A stretch of 64,000 nucleotides of DNA. Source: Paucibacter sediminis. Its GTDB lineage: Bacteria > Pseudomonadota > Gammaproteobacteria > Burkholderiales > Burkholderiaceae_C. The translations under genes and the position numbers were made by a program. Positions 32,079 to 42,194 of this stretch are shown piece by piece. Under the pieces are notes generated by a model, which was given only the letters and a program-made list of their open reading frames with translations, searched no databases and was not told the origin of the DNA. Numbering within the stretch: position 1 is the stretch's first letter; each line of letters starts with the position of its first letter. Where the stretch lies: the NCBI RefSeq assembly GCF_030254645.1, contig NZ_CP116346.1:2793973-2857972 (forward strand). Direction: 5' to 3'.

Positions 32079-33147
32079 ATGGGTGGAAGATTTCCACCGT
32101 ATAGCCGGTGACGCGCTGCTTGCCGGTGCTGAGCACCAGTTGCAGCCCCTGCTCAGCACCGGCCGCCAGGCTGTTCTTGCCAAGGTTGAACTCTGCCGGC
32201 GAGAGTGCGCGGCGCGCCACGATGGCGCCGTTGGCGTCGGTGAGGGTCAGGTCCACCCAGGGCAGGGCGAGTTCCCAGCCGCTCTTGTTGCGCAGGCTCA
32301 GGCTCAGCTTGTAGTGATTGCCCGAGGCCGCGAGCGTCAGCGCGCTGCTTTCCACGCTGATCGCGTCGATACGCTTCCAGGGCTTGATCTCGCAGCCGAG
32401 CTGGGCGCAGGCGGCCCGCAGCTGGGGCAGGGCCTGCGGATAGATGGCGGCCGCGGCATCGCGGAAATGCCAGAGCACCTGGGCCGCCAGGCCCATTGCC
32501 AGCAAGCTGCTGCCCAGGGCCAGCGCCAGGCGCACCGGGCGGCGCTGCCAACGGGCCTGCCCTTCGGCGCGCTTGAGAAAGCTCGGCACCGGCGCCGCGG
32601 CCGGCGGCGCTGCATCGGCGGCGCTGCTGGCCGCGGCGGCCAGGCCGGGCGCCAGCACCACGTCCTGGTCGTCGGCCGGCGGCAGCAGGGGCTCGGGCGC
32701 TGGCGGCAGGCCGCGCGGCTCGGGCAGGGGTGCTTCGGGCTCCGGCTCTTCGGCCGGCTCGGGCTCCCAGTAGGGTTCGCGCCGGTCCGCGGCCGTGGCC
32801 GGCTCCTGCGCGTCCCGTATCAGCTGGGGGTCAGGGCTTGCCTCGGCGGGCGCAGCGTCGGCGGCCGGTTCGGCGGCGGGCCTGCGCGTATCCGCGGGGA
32901 TGACCCAGGTGACCTGCTCGGCCGGTGCCGGGGCCTGCTCCAGCGGGGTGTGGCCGGTGGGCTCGGGCACCTGCGCCTGCGGTGGCCAGGGTGGCGGCGC
33001 CTCGCGGTCCATGTCGAAGAGCTGCTCGCGGGCGTCGAACACCTCGGCACAGCGGCCGCAACGCACCCAGCCATCGGAGACACGCAACTGATCCTGCACC
33101 ACCCGGAAGATGGTGCCGCAAGCGGTACAACGGGTGGCCAGGCTCAT
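32077..33147 (-). CDS. Zinc-ribbon DUF3426 membrane protein
   Basis: 356 residues. The N-terminus is an MJ0042-type zinc finger (CTACGTIFRVVQDQLRVSDG then RCGRC), followed by a long Pro/Glu/Ala-rich acidic linker (about 55-190). One membrane helix lies near residue 210 (RLALALGSSLLAMGLAAQVLWHF). The C-terminal DUF3426 domain includes CAQLGCEIKPWKRIDAISVESSAL and ends YTVEIFHP. Its function is unknown. It follows prmA by 32 bases on the same strand in the usual betaproteobacterial accBC-prmA-DUF3426 order. Confidence 0.9.
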   Translation of the reverse strand: MSLATRCTACGTIFRVVQDQLRVSDGWVRCGRCAEVFDAREQLFDMDREAPPPWPPQAQVPEPTGHTPLEQAPAPAEQVTWVIPADTRRPAAEPAADAAPAEASPDPQLIRDAQEPATAADRREPYWEPEPAEEPEPEAPLPEPRGLPPAPEPLLPPADDQDVVLAPGLAAAASSAADAAPPAAAPVPSFLKRAEGQARWQRRPVRLALALGSSLLAMGLAAQVLWHFRDAAAAIYPQALPQLRAACAQLGCEIKPWKRIDAISVESSALTLAASGNHYKLSLSLRNKSGWELALPWVDLTLTDANGAIVARRALSPAEFNLGKNSLAAGAEQGLQLVLSTGKQRVTGYTVEIFHP

Positions 33148-33179
33148 GCGCGGATCATGCCATTACTTCACTGAGCCTC

Positions 33180-34088
33180 TCAGGCCTGGCGCTGCGCCGT
33201 CATCAGGATCCAGCCCTCTTCGCTGTCGCTCACCTCGAGCTTGGCCCAGGGCGCATAGGCGGCCTTGAGCTCATCGGCCTGACGCTCCAGGATACCGGCC
33301 AGCACCAGGTGCGCGCCGGGGGCCAGATGCGCGCAGAGCAGGGGCGCGAGCAGCTTCAGCGGCGAGGCCAGGATGTTGGCCAACACCAGCGGGTACTCGC
33401 CCTTGGCGGCATCGGGCAGGGCGGCGTGCAACTGCACGTGGTTGGCTTCGGCATTGGCCAGCGAGGCGGTGATGGCCGCCGGATCGATGTCCACCGCGTC
33501 GATCTGCTTGGCACCGTGCAGGGCCGCGCCGATGGCGAGGATGCCCGAGCCGCAACCGTAGTCCAGCACGCGATCCCAGGCGGGTGCCTGGTGGGCATGC
33601 TGCGCAATCCAGCGCAGGCACATGCGCGTGGTCGGGTGCGTGCCGGTGCCGAAGGCCAGGCCCGGATCCAGGCGCATCACCTTGGTGGCCTGGGCCGGCG
33701 CCTCATGCCAGGAGGGCACGATCCAGAACTCGGGCGTGATCTCCACCGGCGCGAACTGCGATTGCGTCAGGCGCACCCAGTCCTGCTCGGCCACCGCCTG
33801 GATGGTCTGCACATGCACATCGGCAGCCCAGTCCTGCGCCAGCACCAGGGTGGCGGCCTCGGTGGCCTCGGCCTCGGTGGCGAACAGGGCCTTCACCACC
33901 GAGCGCTCCCAGCCGCCCTTGGGCGCGGGCATGCCGGGTTCGCCAAACAGGGCCTGTTCGGCGGGCGTGTCGGCATCGGCGTCTTCCACCGAGACGGCCA
34001 GCGAGTCGATCTCCATCAGCGCGTCGCTGACGACCTCGACATCGTCCTCGCGGCAGACCAGGATCAGTTCGTGCAGGGTGGCGGACAT
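33180..34088 (-). CDS. prmA: Ribosomal protein L11 methyltransferase
   Basis: 302 residues from [16 protein letters not shown]. The N-terminal substrate-recognition domain contains EIDSLAVSVEDADADT. The methyltransferase domain has the PrmA signature LAFGTGTHPTTRMCLRWI and the SAM motif VLDYGCGSGILAIGA, with LVLANILASPLKLLAP. It trimethylates L11 lysines. Its ATG overlaps the accC TGA (ATGA). Confidence 0.96.
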   Translation of the reverse strand: MSATLHELILVCREDDVEVVSDALMEIDSLAVSVEDADADTPAEQALFGEPGMPAPKGGWERSVVKALFATEAEATEAATLVLAQDWAADVHVQTIQAVAEQDWVRLTQSQFAPVEITPEFWIVPSWHEAPAQATKVMRLDPGLAFGTGTHPTTRMCLRWIAQHAHQAPAWDRVLDYGCGSGILAIGAALHGAKQIDAVDIDPAAITASLANAEANHVQLHAALPDAAKGEYPLVLANILASPLKLLAPLLCAHLAPGAHLVLAGILERQADELKAAYAPWAKLEVSDSEEGWILMTAQRQA

Positions 34089-35437
34089 CAGCGCTTGTGC
34101 TGGGACATCCAGCCTTCCAGGTAATGGATGGAGGTGCCGCCCTCGATGAACTTGGCGTCCACCATCAGCTCGCGGTGCAGCGGGATATTGGTCTGTATGC
34201 CTTCCACCACCGTCTCCGACAGCGCGATGCGCATGCGCGCCAGCGCCTGCTCGCGCGTGTCGCCATGGGCAATGATCTTGCCGATCATGGAGTCGTAGTT
34301 GGGCGGCACGAAGTAGTTCGTGTAGGCGTGCGAATCCACGCGGATGCCGGGGCCGCCGGGCGGGTGCCACATGGTGATGCGGCCGGGCGAGGGCACGAAC
34401 TTGACCGGGTCCTCCGCATTGATGCGGCATTCGATCGCGTGGCCGCGCATGGTGATGTTGCGCTGGGTGAAGGGCAGCTTCTCGCCGGCGGCGATGCGGA
34501 TCTGCATCTGCACGATGTCGATGCCGGTGACCATCTCGGTGACCGGATGCTCCACCTGCACGCGCGTGTTCATCTCGATGAAGTAGAACTCGCCGTTCTC
34601 GTAGAGGAACTCGAAGGTGCCGGCGCCGCGGTAGCCCATCTTGCGGCAGGCGGCCGAGCAGCGGTCGCCGATCTTCTCGATGACGCGGCGCGGGATGCCC
34701 GGTGCCGGTGCTTCCTCGATGATCTTCTGGTGGCGGCGCTGCATCGAGCAGTCGCGCTCGCCCAGCCAGACGGCGCTCTTGTGGCTGTCGGCGAGGATCT
34801 GGATTTCCACATGGCGCGGGTTCTCGAGGAACTTCTCCATATAGACCTCGGGATTGCCGAAGGCAGCACCCGCCTCGCTGCGCGTCATCTGCACCGCGTT
34901 CACCAGCGCCGCCTCGGTGTGCACCACGCGCATGCCGCGGCCACCGCCGCCGCCGGCCGCCTTGATGATGACCGGATAGCCCACCGAGCGGGCGATGCGG
35001 ATGATTTCCTTGGGGTCGTCGGGCAGGGCGCCTTCCGAGCCGGGCACGCAGGGCACGCCGGCGCGGATCATGGCCTGCTTGGCCGAGACCTTGTCGCCCA
35101 TCATGCGGATGTTTTCCGAGGTCGGGCCGATGAAGGTGAAGCCGCTGCGCTCGACGCGCTCGGCAAAGTCGGCGTTCTCGGAGAGGAAGCCGTAGCCGGG
35201 ATGGATGGCCTCGGCATCGGTGACCTCGGCGGTGGCGATGATGGCCGGCATGCTCAGATAACTCTGGGCTGAAGCGGCCGGGCCTATGCAGACGGCCTCG
35301 TCGGCCAGCTTCACATACTTGGCGTCGCGGTCGGCCTCGGAATACACCACCACCGATTTCACCCCCAGCTCGCGGCAGGCGCGCTGGATCCGGAGCGCAA
35401 TCTCGCCCCGGTTCGCAATCAATATCTTCTTGAACAT
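34088..35437 (-). CDS. accC: Acetyl-CoA carboxylase, biotin carboxylase subunit
   Basis: 449 residues, the standard length. [21 protein letters not shown] opens the preATP-grasp domain. The ATP-grasp glycine loop [14 protein letters not shown] and the catalytic region [33 protein letters not shown] are intact. The C-terminus has [13 protein letters not shown]. It carboxylates biotin on AccB for malonyl-CoA synthesis. It starts 9 bases after accB stops. Confidence 0.98.
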   Translation of the reverse strand: MFKKILIANRGEIALRIQRACRELGVKSVVVYSEADRDAKYVKLADEAVCIGPAASAQSYLSMPAIIATAEVTDAEAIHPGYGFLSENADFAERVERSGFTFIGPTSENIRMMGDKVSAKQAMIRAGVPCVPGSEGALPDDPKEIIRIARSVGYPVIIKAAGGGGGRGMRVVHTEAALVNAVQMTRSEAGAAFGNPEVYMEKFLENPRHVEIQILADSHKSAVWLGERDCSMQRRHQKIIEEAPAPGIPRRVIEKIGDRCSAACRKMGYRGAGTFEFLYENGEFYFIEMNTRVQVEHPVTEMVTGIDIVQMQIRIAAGEKLPFTQRNITMRGHAIECRINAEDPVKFVPSPGRITMWHPPGGPGIRVDSHAYTNYFVPPNYDSMIGKIIAHGDTREQALARMRIALSETVVEGIQTNIPLHRELMVDAKFIEGGTSIHYLEGWMSQHKR

Positions 35438-35446
35438 GGCCGGGCC

Positions 35447-35902
35447 TTACTCGATCACGAACAGGGCTTGACCGAATTCCACGGGTTGGCCGTTCTCGAC
35501 CAGGATCTTGGTGATGGTGCCGCTCTTGTCGGCGTCGATCTCGTTCATGATCTTCATCGCCTCGATGATGCAGATCGGCTCGCCTTCCTTGATCTGCTGG
35601 CCCACCTCGGCAAAGGACTTGGCGTTCGGGCTGGAGGCGCGATAGAAGGTGCCCACCATCGGCGACTTCACCACATGGCCGGTCTCGGCCGCGGGGGCGG
35701 GCGCGGCCACGGGCGCTGCGGCCACCGGGGCGGCGGCAGCCACCGGCGCGGCGGCAACGGGCATGGCCTGGGCCATCGGCACCATCACCGTGCCGTCGGA
35801 CTTGACGATGCGCACCTTGCCATCGGCTTCGGTGATTTCAAGTTCAGAAATGTTCGACTCGGACACCAGGTCGATCAGGGTCTTGAGCTTGCGCAGATCC
35901 AT
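35447..35902 (-). CDS. accB: Biotin carboxyl carrier protein of acetyl-CoA carboxylase
   Basis: 151 residues from [28 protein letters not shown] lies upstream. A flexible Pro/Ala/Val linker (about 45-75) separates the N-terminus from the biotinyl domain, where K117 in EAMKIMNEI is the biotin site. Other signatures are [15 protein letters not shown]. It carries carboxybiotin from AccC to the transferase. The open frame runs farther upstream only as a shadow of aroQ. Confidence 0.98.
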   Translation of the reverse strand: MDLRKLKTLIDLVSESNISELEITEADGKVRIVKSDGTVMVPMAQAMPVAAAPVAAAAPVAAAPVAAPAPAAETGHVVKSPMVGTFYRASSPNAKSFAEVGQQIKEGEPICIIEAMKIMNEIDADKSGTITKILVENGQPVEFGQALFVIE

Positions 35903-35973
35903 AAGGCTTACCTCCAACGGGAAGATTGATTGTTGTGCTTCTAATGCCGGCCAGGCTGGCGGCTGGCTCGATC

Positions 35974-36417
35974 TCAGCCCGCCGGACTGAGCTTGGCCAG
36001 CGCGTACTGCAAGGCCAGCTGATAGCCCTGGGCGCCCAGTCCGCAGATCACGCCATCGGCCAGATCCGAGAAATAACTGTGCTGCCTGAAGGCCTCGCGC
36101 TTGTGGATATTGGACAGGTGCACTTCCACAAACGGCAGCGCCACCGCCGCCAGGGCGTCGCGCAGGGCGACACTGGTGTGGGTGTAGGCTGCCGGATTGA
36201 TGATGATGAAGCGGCATCCGTCCTGCACCGCCGCCTGGATGCGGTCTACCAAGGCACCCTCGTGGTTGCTTTGGAAGGATTCCAGCGTGATTCCGGCTTT
36301 TGCTGCTGTCTCGGCGAGATCAGCATCGATTTGCGGCAAAGTTCGCGCGCCATAGATCCCAGGCTCCCGCGTTCCGAGGAGATTGAGATTGGGGCCGTGA
36401 ATCACGAGAATCTGCAT
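35974..36417 (-). CDS. aroQ: 3-dehydroquinate dehydratase, type II
   Basis: 147 residues. Starts [23 protein letters not shown], with the catalytic Tyr of the lid in that last segment. [16 protein letters not shown] and [18 protein letters not shown] are family signatures, with the catalytic His in the later [12 protein letters not shown]. It makes 3-dehydroshikimate in the shikimate pathway. It precedes accB by 71 bases, a common operon in betaproteobacteria. AroE of the same pathway is at 38446. Confidence 0.97.
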   Translation of the reverse strand: MQILVIHGPNLNLLGTREPGIYGARTLPQIDADLAETAAKAGITLESFQSNHEGALVDRIQAAVQDGCRFIIINPAAYTHTSVALRDALAAVALPFVEVHLSNIHKREAFRQHSYFSDLADGVICGLGAQGYQLALQYALAKLSPAG

Positions 36418-36574
36418 CAGCGACGTGCGTAGCGGTTTAGAGCCTGGACACTAGAAGCTTGAAAGGCTGAACTTTAAGCGTTTTAGGACCAGATCCCGCC
36501 AACTAGCCAAAAATAATCTGCTTGACCAGTTTGGCGCTTTGCGGCTGACTTTCGGCAGGCCGGTGGGGCTCGCG

Positions 36575-37096
36575 CTAGCTCAGGCCGCGCGCCATCTGGC
36601 GCAATTCGTCCAGCTGGGTGGCGCCCAGCTTGCGCCACACCGGCTCGCCCTGCGCGTTGAAGGCCACCGAGAAGGGCAGGCCGCCCTGCGTGTTACCAAG
36701 TGTGCGTGCCAGATCGGTGCCGGTCAATCCGGCCAGGGCATTGGGGAAGTTGAGCGGCAGCTTGCTCAGGAATTCCGCCACCGGCTTGGCGGAGTCGACC
36801 GCCAGCCCCAGCACCTGCCAGTTTCCATGCTCGCCCGCGAAGCGATTGATCTCCGGCAGCTCCTTGACGCAGGGCGCACACCAGGTGGCCCAGAAATTCA
36901 GCAGCAGGGGTTTGCCGCGCAGGCTGGCGCTGGCCAGGCCCTGGCCGTCCAGGGTCTCGAAGCGGGCGGCCCAGAAGGCGGATGCGGCGTCCGAGAGCGC
37001 GGGCTCACCGCCGCGCTGGCGCAGCGCCGCGACGACGCCAAGCAAGGCCGCGCCGGCACCGGCGGCGCCCAGCAACAGGGTTTGGCGGCGCTTCAT
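36575..37096 (-). CDS. TlpA/ResA-like thiol-disulfide oxidoreductase
   Basis: 173 residues. An N-terminal membrane anchor or signal (RRQTLLLGAAGAGAALLGVVAALRQ) is followed by a thioredoxin fold with WCAPC (C73 and C76) and the loop LRGKPLLLNFWATWC. A conserved GVP-type segment is GLPFSVAFNAQGEPV, with the cis-Pro. It probably reduces or isomerises disulfides in the periplasm, for example in cytochrome c maturation. Partner unknown. Its ATG overlaps the stop of the 37093-37698 gene. Confidence 0.88.
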   Translation of the reverse strand: MKRRQTLLLGAAGAGAALLGVVAALRQRGGEPALSDAASAFWAARFETLDGQGLASASLRGKPLLLNFWATWCAPCVKELPEINRFAGEHGNWQVLGLAVDSAKPVAEFLSKLPLNFPNALAGLTGTDLARTLGNTQGGLPFSVAFNAQGEPVWRKLGATQLDELRQMARGLS

Positions 37097-37698
37097 TCGG
37101 CTTGCTCCAGCATCAGTTTGCGCAAAGCGGCCAGATCGCCGCGTTCGCTGCGGCCGCGCGCGTCGCGCTTGAGGGCGCCGCGCTGGTCGTCATAGTCCAG
37201 GATGGTCATGGCAATGGTCACGCTCTCCTGCAGCGCGCGGCAGGGTGCGGCAAAGCTCAGCACCTGCACCGCTTCGCCGCGCGGCCCGGTGGTCTCGCCC
37301 GTCTCGTAGTCCACGCTCATATTGATGAGCGCAATCTCGGCGGCCTTGCTGTCGTCGCAATAGAGTTGCAAATGGATGTTGTTGAGCCGGGTGGCGGTGC
37401 CGCGCCAGACCGCGCCGCACAGATGCGGGCGGAACTCGCCCAGGCGTTCCATCCATTGCGCCGCCAGCTCGCGCAGGGCCAGCAGCTCCTGCGGCTGGGT
37501 GTCGGCGCAGAACAGCGCCAGGTAGTCGCGCACCTCGTCTTCCAGCTCGTCGTTGCTGGGCAGGGGGGCATGCTTGCCCAGGCCCAGCTGCTTGACGGCG
37601 CGACGCTTGGCGGGGCCGTACTCCAGGCCTTCTTCCACCACTAGGCGGGCGGCGGTGGCGGCGATCTCGGCGCTGACGGGATGTTGTTCCATGCTCAT
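37093..37698 (-). CDS. Conserved hypothetical protein
   Basis: 201 residues from ATG 37698, which overlaps the mtgA TGA (ATGA); ATG 37692 is an alternative. It is soluble with no signal peptide. Visible features: EIAATAARLVVEEGLEYGPAKRRAVKQLGLG near the start, two cysteines (ALFCAD, HLCGAV), a beta-rich core RLNNIHLQLYCDDSKAAEIALINMSVDYETGE, and a basic C-terminus. I recognise no family. It lies between mtgA and a TlpA-like gene with overlaps at both ends, so it is part of that operon. Confidence 0.8.
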   Translation of the reverse strand: MSMEQHPVSAEIAATAARLVVEEGLEYGPAKRRAVKQLGLGKHAPLPSNDELEDEVRDYLALFCADTQPQELLALRELAAQWMERLGEFRPHLCGAVWRGTATRLNNIHLQLYCDDSKAAEIALINMSVDYETGETTGPRGEAVQVLSFAAPCRALQESVTIAMTILDYDDQRGALKRDARGRSERGDLAALRKLMLEQAE

Positions 37699-38438
37699 TC
37701 GGGTAGTGCCACGGCCGGCATGCGGGCCTCGATGGTCGCCGATCTGGCGATCACATAGGGGCTGGAGGGGCGTTTCTCGAAGCGCTTGGGCGCCGGCAGC
37801 ATCACCGCCAGGCGCGCCGCCTGCCAGGCGCTGAGCTGGCCGGCATCGACGCGGAAGTAGTGGCGTGCCGCCGCCTGGGCACCGAACACGCCCTCGCCCC
37901 ATTCGACATTGTTCAGGTAGATCTCGAGGATGCGCTGCTTGCCCAGCAGGGCCTCCAGCATCAGCGTCAGCACGAACTCCTGGCCCTTGCGCAGCAGATG
38001 GCGTTCACCGCTGAGGAAGAGGTTCTTGGCGAGCTGCTGGGTGATGGTGGAGCCGCCCACCACCTTGGGTGCGGGCTTGGCCGCCAGGCGTGCCGGGGCG
38101 CGGTTGCCCAGCTTGGCCAGGCGCGCTTCCTCGCGCTGGTTCTTCTCCCAGGCCTTCTCCAGCGCATCCCAGTCGACGCCGCCATGCTCGCTGAAGCCGG
38201 CATCCTCGCTGGCGATCACCGCGCGCTTGAGCTGTTTGGAGATGCGCGCATCGTCCACCCATTGCTGGCTCCACAGGATCTGGTGCTTCTCCACCGCCAG
38301 CCGCCAGGCTTCGGAGCGCTGGAAGCTGGTGGATTCGGGCGCCAGCACATTCATCAAGGCGATGCGCGCGGCGAAATAGAGCTGCAAGGCCAGCACCGCC
38401 ATGGCCAGCAGCAGCAACAGGCGTAGCAGCGACCTCAT
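37695..38438 (-). CDS. mtgA: Monofunctional peptidoglycan glycosyltransferase
   Basis: 247 residues from ATG 38438 (MRSLLRLLLLLAMAVLAL). One N-terminal membrane segment (about 4-22) is followed by a GT51 domain: motif 1 AVIASEDAGFSEHGGVDWDAL, GGSTITQQLAKNLFLSGER, then KQRILEIYLNNVEWGEGVFGAQAAARHYF. There is no transpeptidase domain, consistent with MtgA. It polymerises lipid II in the periplasm. It follows aroE by 7 bases. Confidence 0.95.
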   Translation of the reverse strand: MRSLLRLLLLLAMAVLALQLYFAARIALMNVLAPESTSFQRSEAWRLAVEKHQILWSQQWVDDARISKQLKRAVIASEDAGFSEHGGVDWDALEKAWEKNQREEARLAKLGNRAPARLAAKPAPKVVGGSTITQQLAKNLFLSGERHLLRKGQEFVLTLMLEALLGKQRILEIYLNNVEWGEGVFGAQAAARHYFRVDAGQLSAWQAARLAVMLPAPKRFEKRPSSPYVIARSATIEARMPAVALPE

Positions 38439-38445
38439 GCGCCGC

Positions 38446-39291
38446 TCACTTGCTTCTTGCCAGCTGCGCGCGCAGCGCGGCCAGCACCGGCGCGGTCTCG
38501 GGCCGCACGCCGCGCCACAGCGCAAAGGCCTCGGCCGCCTGCTCGACCAGCATGCCCAGGCCGTCGCGCCCCTCGGCGCCCTGGGCTTCGGCCCAGTCCA
38601 GGAAGGGCCGGGCCGCCGCGCCATACATCATGTCCACCGCCAGGCCGCCGCTGCGCAAGACCTGACCCTGGACCGGCACGCCCGCGCCGGCCAGGCTGGC
38701 GCTGGTGCCGTTGACGAGGATGTCGAAGCCGCCGCTGCAGCCGTCCAGGGTGGTGGTGGCGAGCCGCACGCCATGTTCGGCGGCCCAGGCCTGGTGCGAG
38801 GCCACCAGGGCGGCGGCCTTGTCCAGCGTGCGGTTGGCCAGCACCAGCTCCGCCGGCCGACCGGCGATCAGGCTACCCAGCACCCCCGCCGAGGCACCGC
38901 CGGCGCCCAGCAGCAGCACGCGCCGGCCCGCCAGCGGGCGGCCGGCATTGCCTTCGATGTCGCGCACCAGGCCCAGGCCATCGGTGTTGTCGCCCCACCA
39001 GCCCTGGCTGTCGAAGCGCAGGGTGTTGACGGCACCTGCCAGCGCGGCGCGCGGGCTGTGCCGGCGCGCCAGCGCGAAGGCCTCGAACTTGAAGGGCACG
39101 GTGACGTTGCAGCCGCGTCCGCCGGCGGCCGCGAAGGCCTCCACCGTCGGCCCGAAGGCGTCCAGCGGGCACAGCAGGCGCTCATAGACCAGCGCCTGCC
39201 CGGTCTGGGCCGCGAAGGCTGCGTGGATGAAGGGCGATTGGCTGTGGGCGACGGGATTGCCGGCCACGGCATAACGGTCGGGGCTGCTCAT
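38446..39291 (-). CDS. aroE: Shikimate dehydrogenase
   Basis: 281 residues. The substrate site motif is [24 protein letters not shown], with the catalytic Lys in VTVPFKFEA and the Asp in [11 protein letters not shown]. The NADP-binding loop is [15 protein letters not shown]. It reduces 3-dehydroshikimate to shikimate. Overlapping stop/start with the upstream TonB-like gene (ATGA) suggests coupling. Confidence 0.96.
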   Translation of the reverse strand: MSSPDRYAVAGNPVAHSQSPFIHAAFAAQTGQALVYERLLCPLDAFGPTVEAFAAAGGRGCNVTVPFKFEAFALARRHSPRAALAGAVNTLRFDSQGWWGDNTDGLGLVRDIEGNAGRPLAGRRVLLLGAGGASAGVLGSLIAGRPAELVLANRTLDKAAALVASHQAWAAEHGVRLATTTLDGCSGGFDILVNGTSASLAGAGVPVQGQVLRSGGLAVDMMYGAAARPFLDWAEAQGAEGRDGLGMLVEQAAEAFALWRGVRPETAPVLAALRAQLARSK

Positions 39292-40139
39292 GGTTGTGCA
39301 CTGAGGCTGGTTTCCAGCCCGTCCTCGCGGGTGAACTTGAAACGTGAGGTGATCACCAGCACCTCGGCGCCCTGGCGCATCGCGGCCGTGAAGGGGCCGA
39401 AGGGGCCGGCGGCGCGGGCGATGGCAATGGCGCGCCGATCCAGCACCGCATTGCCCGAGCCCTGCACGATGTCGGTCTCGACCACCTTGCCCTTGAAATC
39501 CACGTGGATGTTCATGGTCAGCTCGCCATACAGCTTGCGGCCCTTGTACTGCGGGAAGTCGCGCGTGCCGCGCTCCTCGATGCGGCGGCGCAGCGCGTCG
39601 TAGTACTGGGCATAGACCACCTCGCGCGTGGCCGGGCTGATGTAGCGCTTGCGCGGGCGCGCGTTTTCCTCGTTCACGCGCTTCTCGATCTCGGCCAGCA
39701 ACTGCACCAGCTGGCGGCGCTTCTCGGCCTGCTCGCGCGCCTCGGGCGTGCCCTTGTCGCGCTGCGGGTCGGGCGGCGGCAGCAGGGCCAGCTCGCGGCG
39801 CACCTGGGCCAGCAGCTGCTGCTGCACCTCCTGCAGCTTGGCGATCTGGGTGTGCGACAGCTCGGTGCTCTCGCCCTGCTCGGTGCGCGGCGAGGGCGCC
39901 AGCGGCGAGGTGGCGCGCCCCACCGTGCCTTCACCGCCGCCGGTCAGGCTGGCCTGGGCCAGCGCCTGCGCCTTGGTTGGGGTCTCCTTGCTCTTGGCAT
40001 TGACCAGCACCACCTCGAGCGGCGTGTCCTCGAACAGGCGGTTGAAACGCTCCGGATCGACGATGCGCAGCATCAGCAGGCCCGCATGCAGGCCCACGGA
40101 GATCAGCAGCGCAAGGTGCAGTGTGGAGAGCTTGCGCAC
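39288..40139 (-). CDS. TonB family protein (energy transducer-like)
   Basis: 283 residues. An N-terminal signal-anchor ([18 protein letters not shown]) is typical of TonB, with the conserved S-x3-H in the helix (ISVGLH). A Gln/Glu/Arg-rich coiled region (about 95-165) replaces the usual Pro-Lys repeat, and the C-terminal TonB domain ([34 protein letters not shown]) follows. It may link the proton motive force to an outer-membrane transporter. No exbB/exbD is near. Could also be a TonB-like structural protein. Confidence 0.82.
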   Translation of the reverse strand: MRKLSTLHLALLISVGLHAGLLMLRIVDPERFNRLFEDTPLEVVLVNAKSKETPTKAQALAQASLTGGGEGTVGRATSPLAPSPRTEQGESTELSHTQIAKLQEVQQQLLAQVRRELALLPPPDPQRDKGTPEAREQAEKRRQLVQLLAEIEKRVNEENARPRKRYISPATREVVYAQYYDALRRRIEERGTRDFPQYKGRKLYGELTMNIHVDFKGKVVETDIVQGSGNAVLDRRAIAIARAAGPFGPFTAAMRQGAEVLVITSRFKFTREDGLETSLSAQP

Positions 40140-40142
40140 GGC

Positions 40143-42194
40143 TCAGGTCGGTGCGGCCTCGGCCTTGGTGTCCGCCGGCTCGTCCGCGCCTACATCGGCG
40201 TTCATGTCGATCGCCAGCGTCAGCGGGCCGCTGGCCTCGGTCTCGTCATCCTCGGGCAGTTCGACATCCTCGTCCGGCGCCTGGGCCTCGTCCAGGCGCT
40301 CGACCAGGCTGGCATGCACGTCCAGCGTCATCTCGTCGCAACCGGTGATGCGCACGCGCACATGGCTGCCGCGCGCCAGGCCTTCGCAGCCCAGCGCCTT
40401 GAACACCAGCGGCAGGGTGTCGGCGCGCACCAACCCATCCTTCATCACCGAGGCGGTGAGTTCGGTGATGGCGTTCTGCTGCAGATAGCGCAGCGTCCAG
40501 TAGCGCTCGATGCCCGACTGGAAACCGTTGTAGGCGGTGTAGGCCGCGTCGAAGCCCGAGATGATGGAGAACAGCTGCGCGTCCTTGGGCTTGAAGGGCG
40601 CGGCCAGCGCGGCGGTGCGGCCGTGGCGGGCGCAGGCAATGATCTGCCACTGGTTCACCAGGTCCACATAGCGGCGCAGCGGCGAGGTGGCCCAGGTGTA
40701 TTGCGCCACGCCCATGCCGGCGTGCGGCAGCGCCTTGGTGCCCATGCGGACCTTCACGCCGGGCGCCAGGCTGGCCTGGCTGCGGTAGATGGCGGGCAGG
40801 CCCAGCTCGTTCAGCCAGCCGCCCCAGCTGCTGTTGGCCAGGATCATCGCCTCGGCCACGATCAGGTCCAGCGGCGCACCGCGCACGCGCGTGCCTATGC
40901 TCACCAGCTCGCCGCCCTCGGGTTCGCTCAGGCCGCCGCTGTCGAGGCGGAAGTTGTAGTCGGGGCGGTTGAAGTTCTCGGGCTTGCCGCGCACCACCTC
41001 GCGCTGCGCCTTCAGCGCCTGTGCCAGGCGGAAGGCAAAGGCGAGCTCGGCGGCATGCGCGTAATCGGCCGGCGCGGCGCCGGTCAGCGTGGCCTCGGTG
41101 ATCACCGCGTCCAGCTTGTCGTGGCGCAGATTGGAGACGATGGCGACGCGCTCCAGCCGCGTCTCGCTGCCCTGAATGGCCAGCGTGGCCTCGTCCAGCG
41201 TCACGTACAGCGACACCGCCGGGCAATCGCGCCCCTCGATCAGCGTGTAGGCCTGCACCACCTCGTCGGGCAGCATGGTGAGCTTCCAGCCCGGCATGTA
41301 GACGGTCGAGAGGCGTTCGCGCGCTACCTTGTCCACCGCCGAGTCCGGCTGTATAGCCAGGCCCGGCGCGGCGATGTGGATGCCGAACACCACCGTGCCC
41401 GTGCCCAGGCCCTGCACCGAGAGCGCATCGTCGATCTCGGTGGTGGCCGAGTCGTCGATCGAGAAGGCGCGGGCGCTGGAAAGCGGCAGCTCGTCCTTGA
41501 TCTCGGGGGCCGTGAGGGCCGGGAAACCGGTGCCCTTGGGGAAGTTCTCGAACAGGAAGCGCTTCCAGTGGAACTGGTAGGCGCTCGTGATCGCGCCGGC
41601 GCCCTTGAGCAGGTCCAGCGGCGCTTTCTGCGCGCGCTTGGTGGCCTCGACCACGGCCTTGTACTCGGGGCCGTTCTTGTCGGGCTTGAAGAGGATCTTG
41701 TAGATCTGCTCGCGGATCGCATCGGGGCAGCGGCCGGCGGCCAGCTCCTCGGCCCAGGCCTCGATCTGCAGGGCTTGCTGGCGCTTGCGCTCCAGGCCCA
41801 GCAGGGCCGCCTTGACGATCTCCTCGGGCGCCTTCTTGAATTGGCCACGGCCCATGCGGCGGAAGTAATGCGGCGCTTCGAACAGGCGGAACAGCGCGGC
41901 GGCCTGGTGCGTGACCCCGGCCTTGGCATCGAAATAGTCGCGCGCCAGGTCCGCAAACGCGAACTCGCCCTCGGGGGCGAATTCCCAGGCCAGATCCAGG
42001 TCGATCTCCTGGGCCAGGCGCTGGCCTTCGGCGAGCAGCTCGGCCGGCGCGGGTTTGTCGAACTTGAGCAGCACATTGGCCGCCTTTACTTTGACGCGCT
42101 TGCCCGAATCGAGCTCGATCTGCATCGAGGACTCGGCTTCGGACATCACACGGCCGGCGAGGAATTTTCCGGCTTCATCGAACAGGGCAAACAT
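40143..42194 (-). CDS. RNB-domain exoribonuclease (RNase II/R family)
   Basis: 683 residues. The N-terminal part is helical with a small OB-like start (RVMSEAESSMQIELDSGKRVKVKAANVLL). The RNB core has the Mg-binding Asp cluster AFSIDDSATTEIDDALSV, then VFGIHIAAP and the region YTWATSPLRRYVDLVNQWQ. A C-terminal S1-like end (GLARGSHVRVRITGCDEMTLDVHASLVERL) is seen. It degrades RNA 3' to 5'. It is shorter than RNase R and resembles VacB-like proteins; the exact class is not certain. It precedes the TonB-like gene by 3 bases. Confidence 0.9.
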   Translation of the reverse strand: MFALFDEAGKFLAGRVMSEAESSMQIELDSGKRVKVKAANVLLKFDKPAPAELLAEGQRLAQEIDLDLAWEFAPEGEFAFADLARDYFDAKAGVTHQAAALFRLFEAPHYFRRMGRGQFKKAPEEIVKAALLGLERKRQQALQIEAWAEELAAGRCPDAIREQIYKILFKPDKNGPEYKAVVEATKRAQKAPLDLLKGAGAITSAYQFHWKRFLFENFPKGTGFPALTAPEIKDELPLSSARAFSIDDSATTEIDDALSVQGLGTGTVVFGIHIAAPGLAIQPDSAVDKVARERLSTVYMPGWKLTMLPDEVVQAYTLIEGRDCPAVSLYVTLDEATLAIQGSETRLERVAIVSNLRHDKLDAVITEATLTGAAPADYAHAAELAFAFRLAQALKAQREVVRGKPENFNRPDYNFRLDSGGLSEPEGGELVSIGTRVRGAPLDLIVAEAMILANSSWGGWLNELGLPAIYRSQASLAPGVKVRMGTKALPHAGMGVAQYTWATSPLRRYVDLVNQWQIIACARHGRTAALAAPFKPKDAQLFSIISGFDAAYTAYNGFQSGIERYWTLRYLQQNAITELTASVMKDGLVRADTLPLVFKALGCEGLARGSHVRVRITGCDEMTLDVHASLVERLDEAQAPDEDVELPEDDETEASGPLTLAIDMNADVGADEPADTKAEAAPT

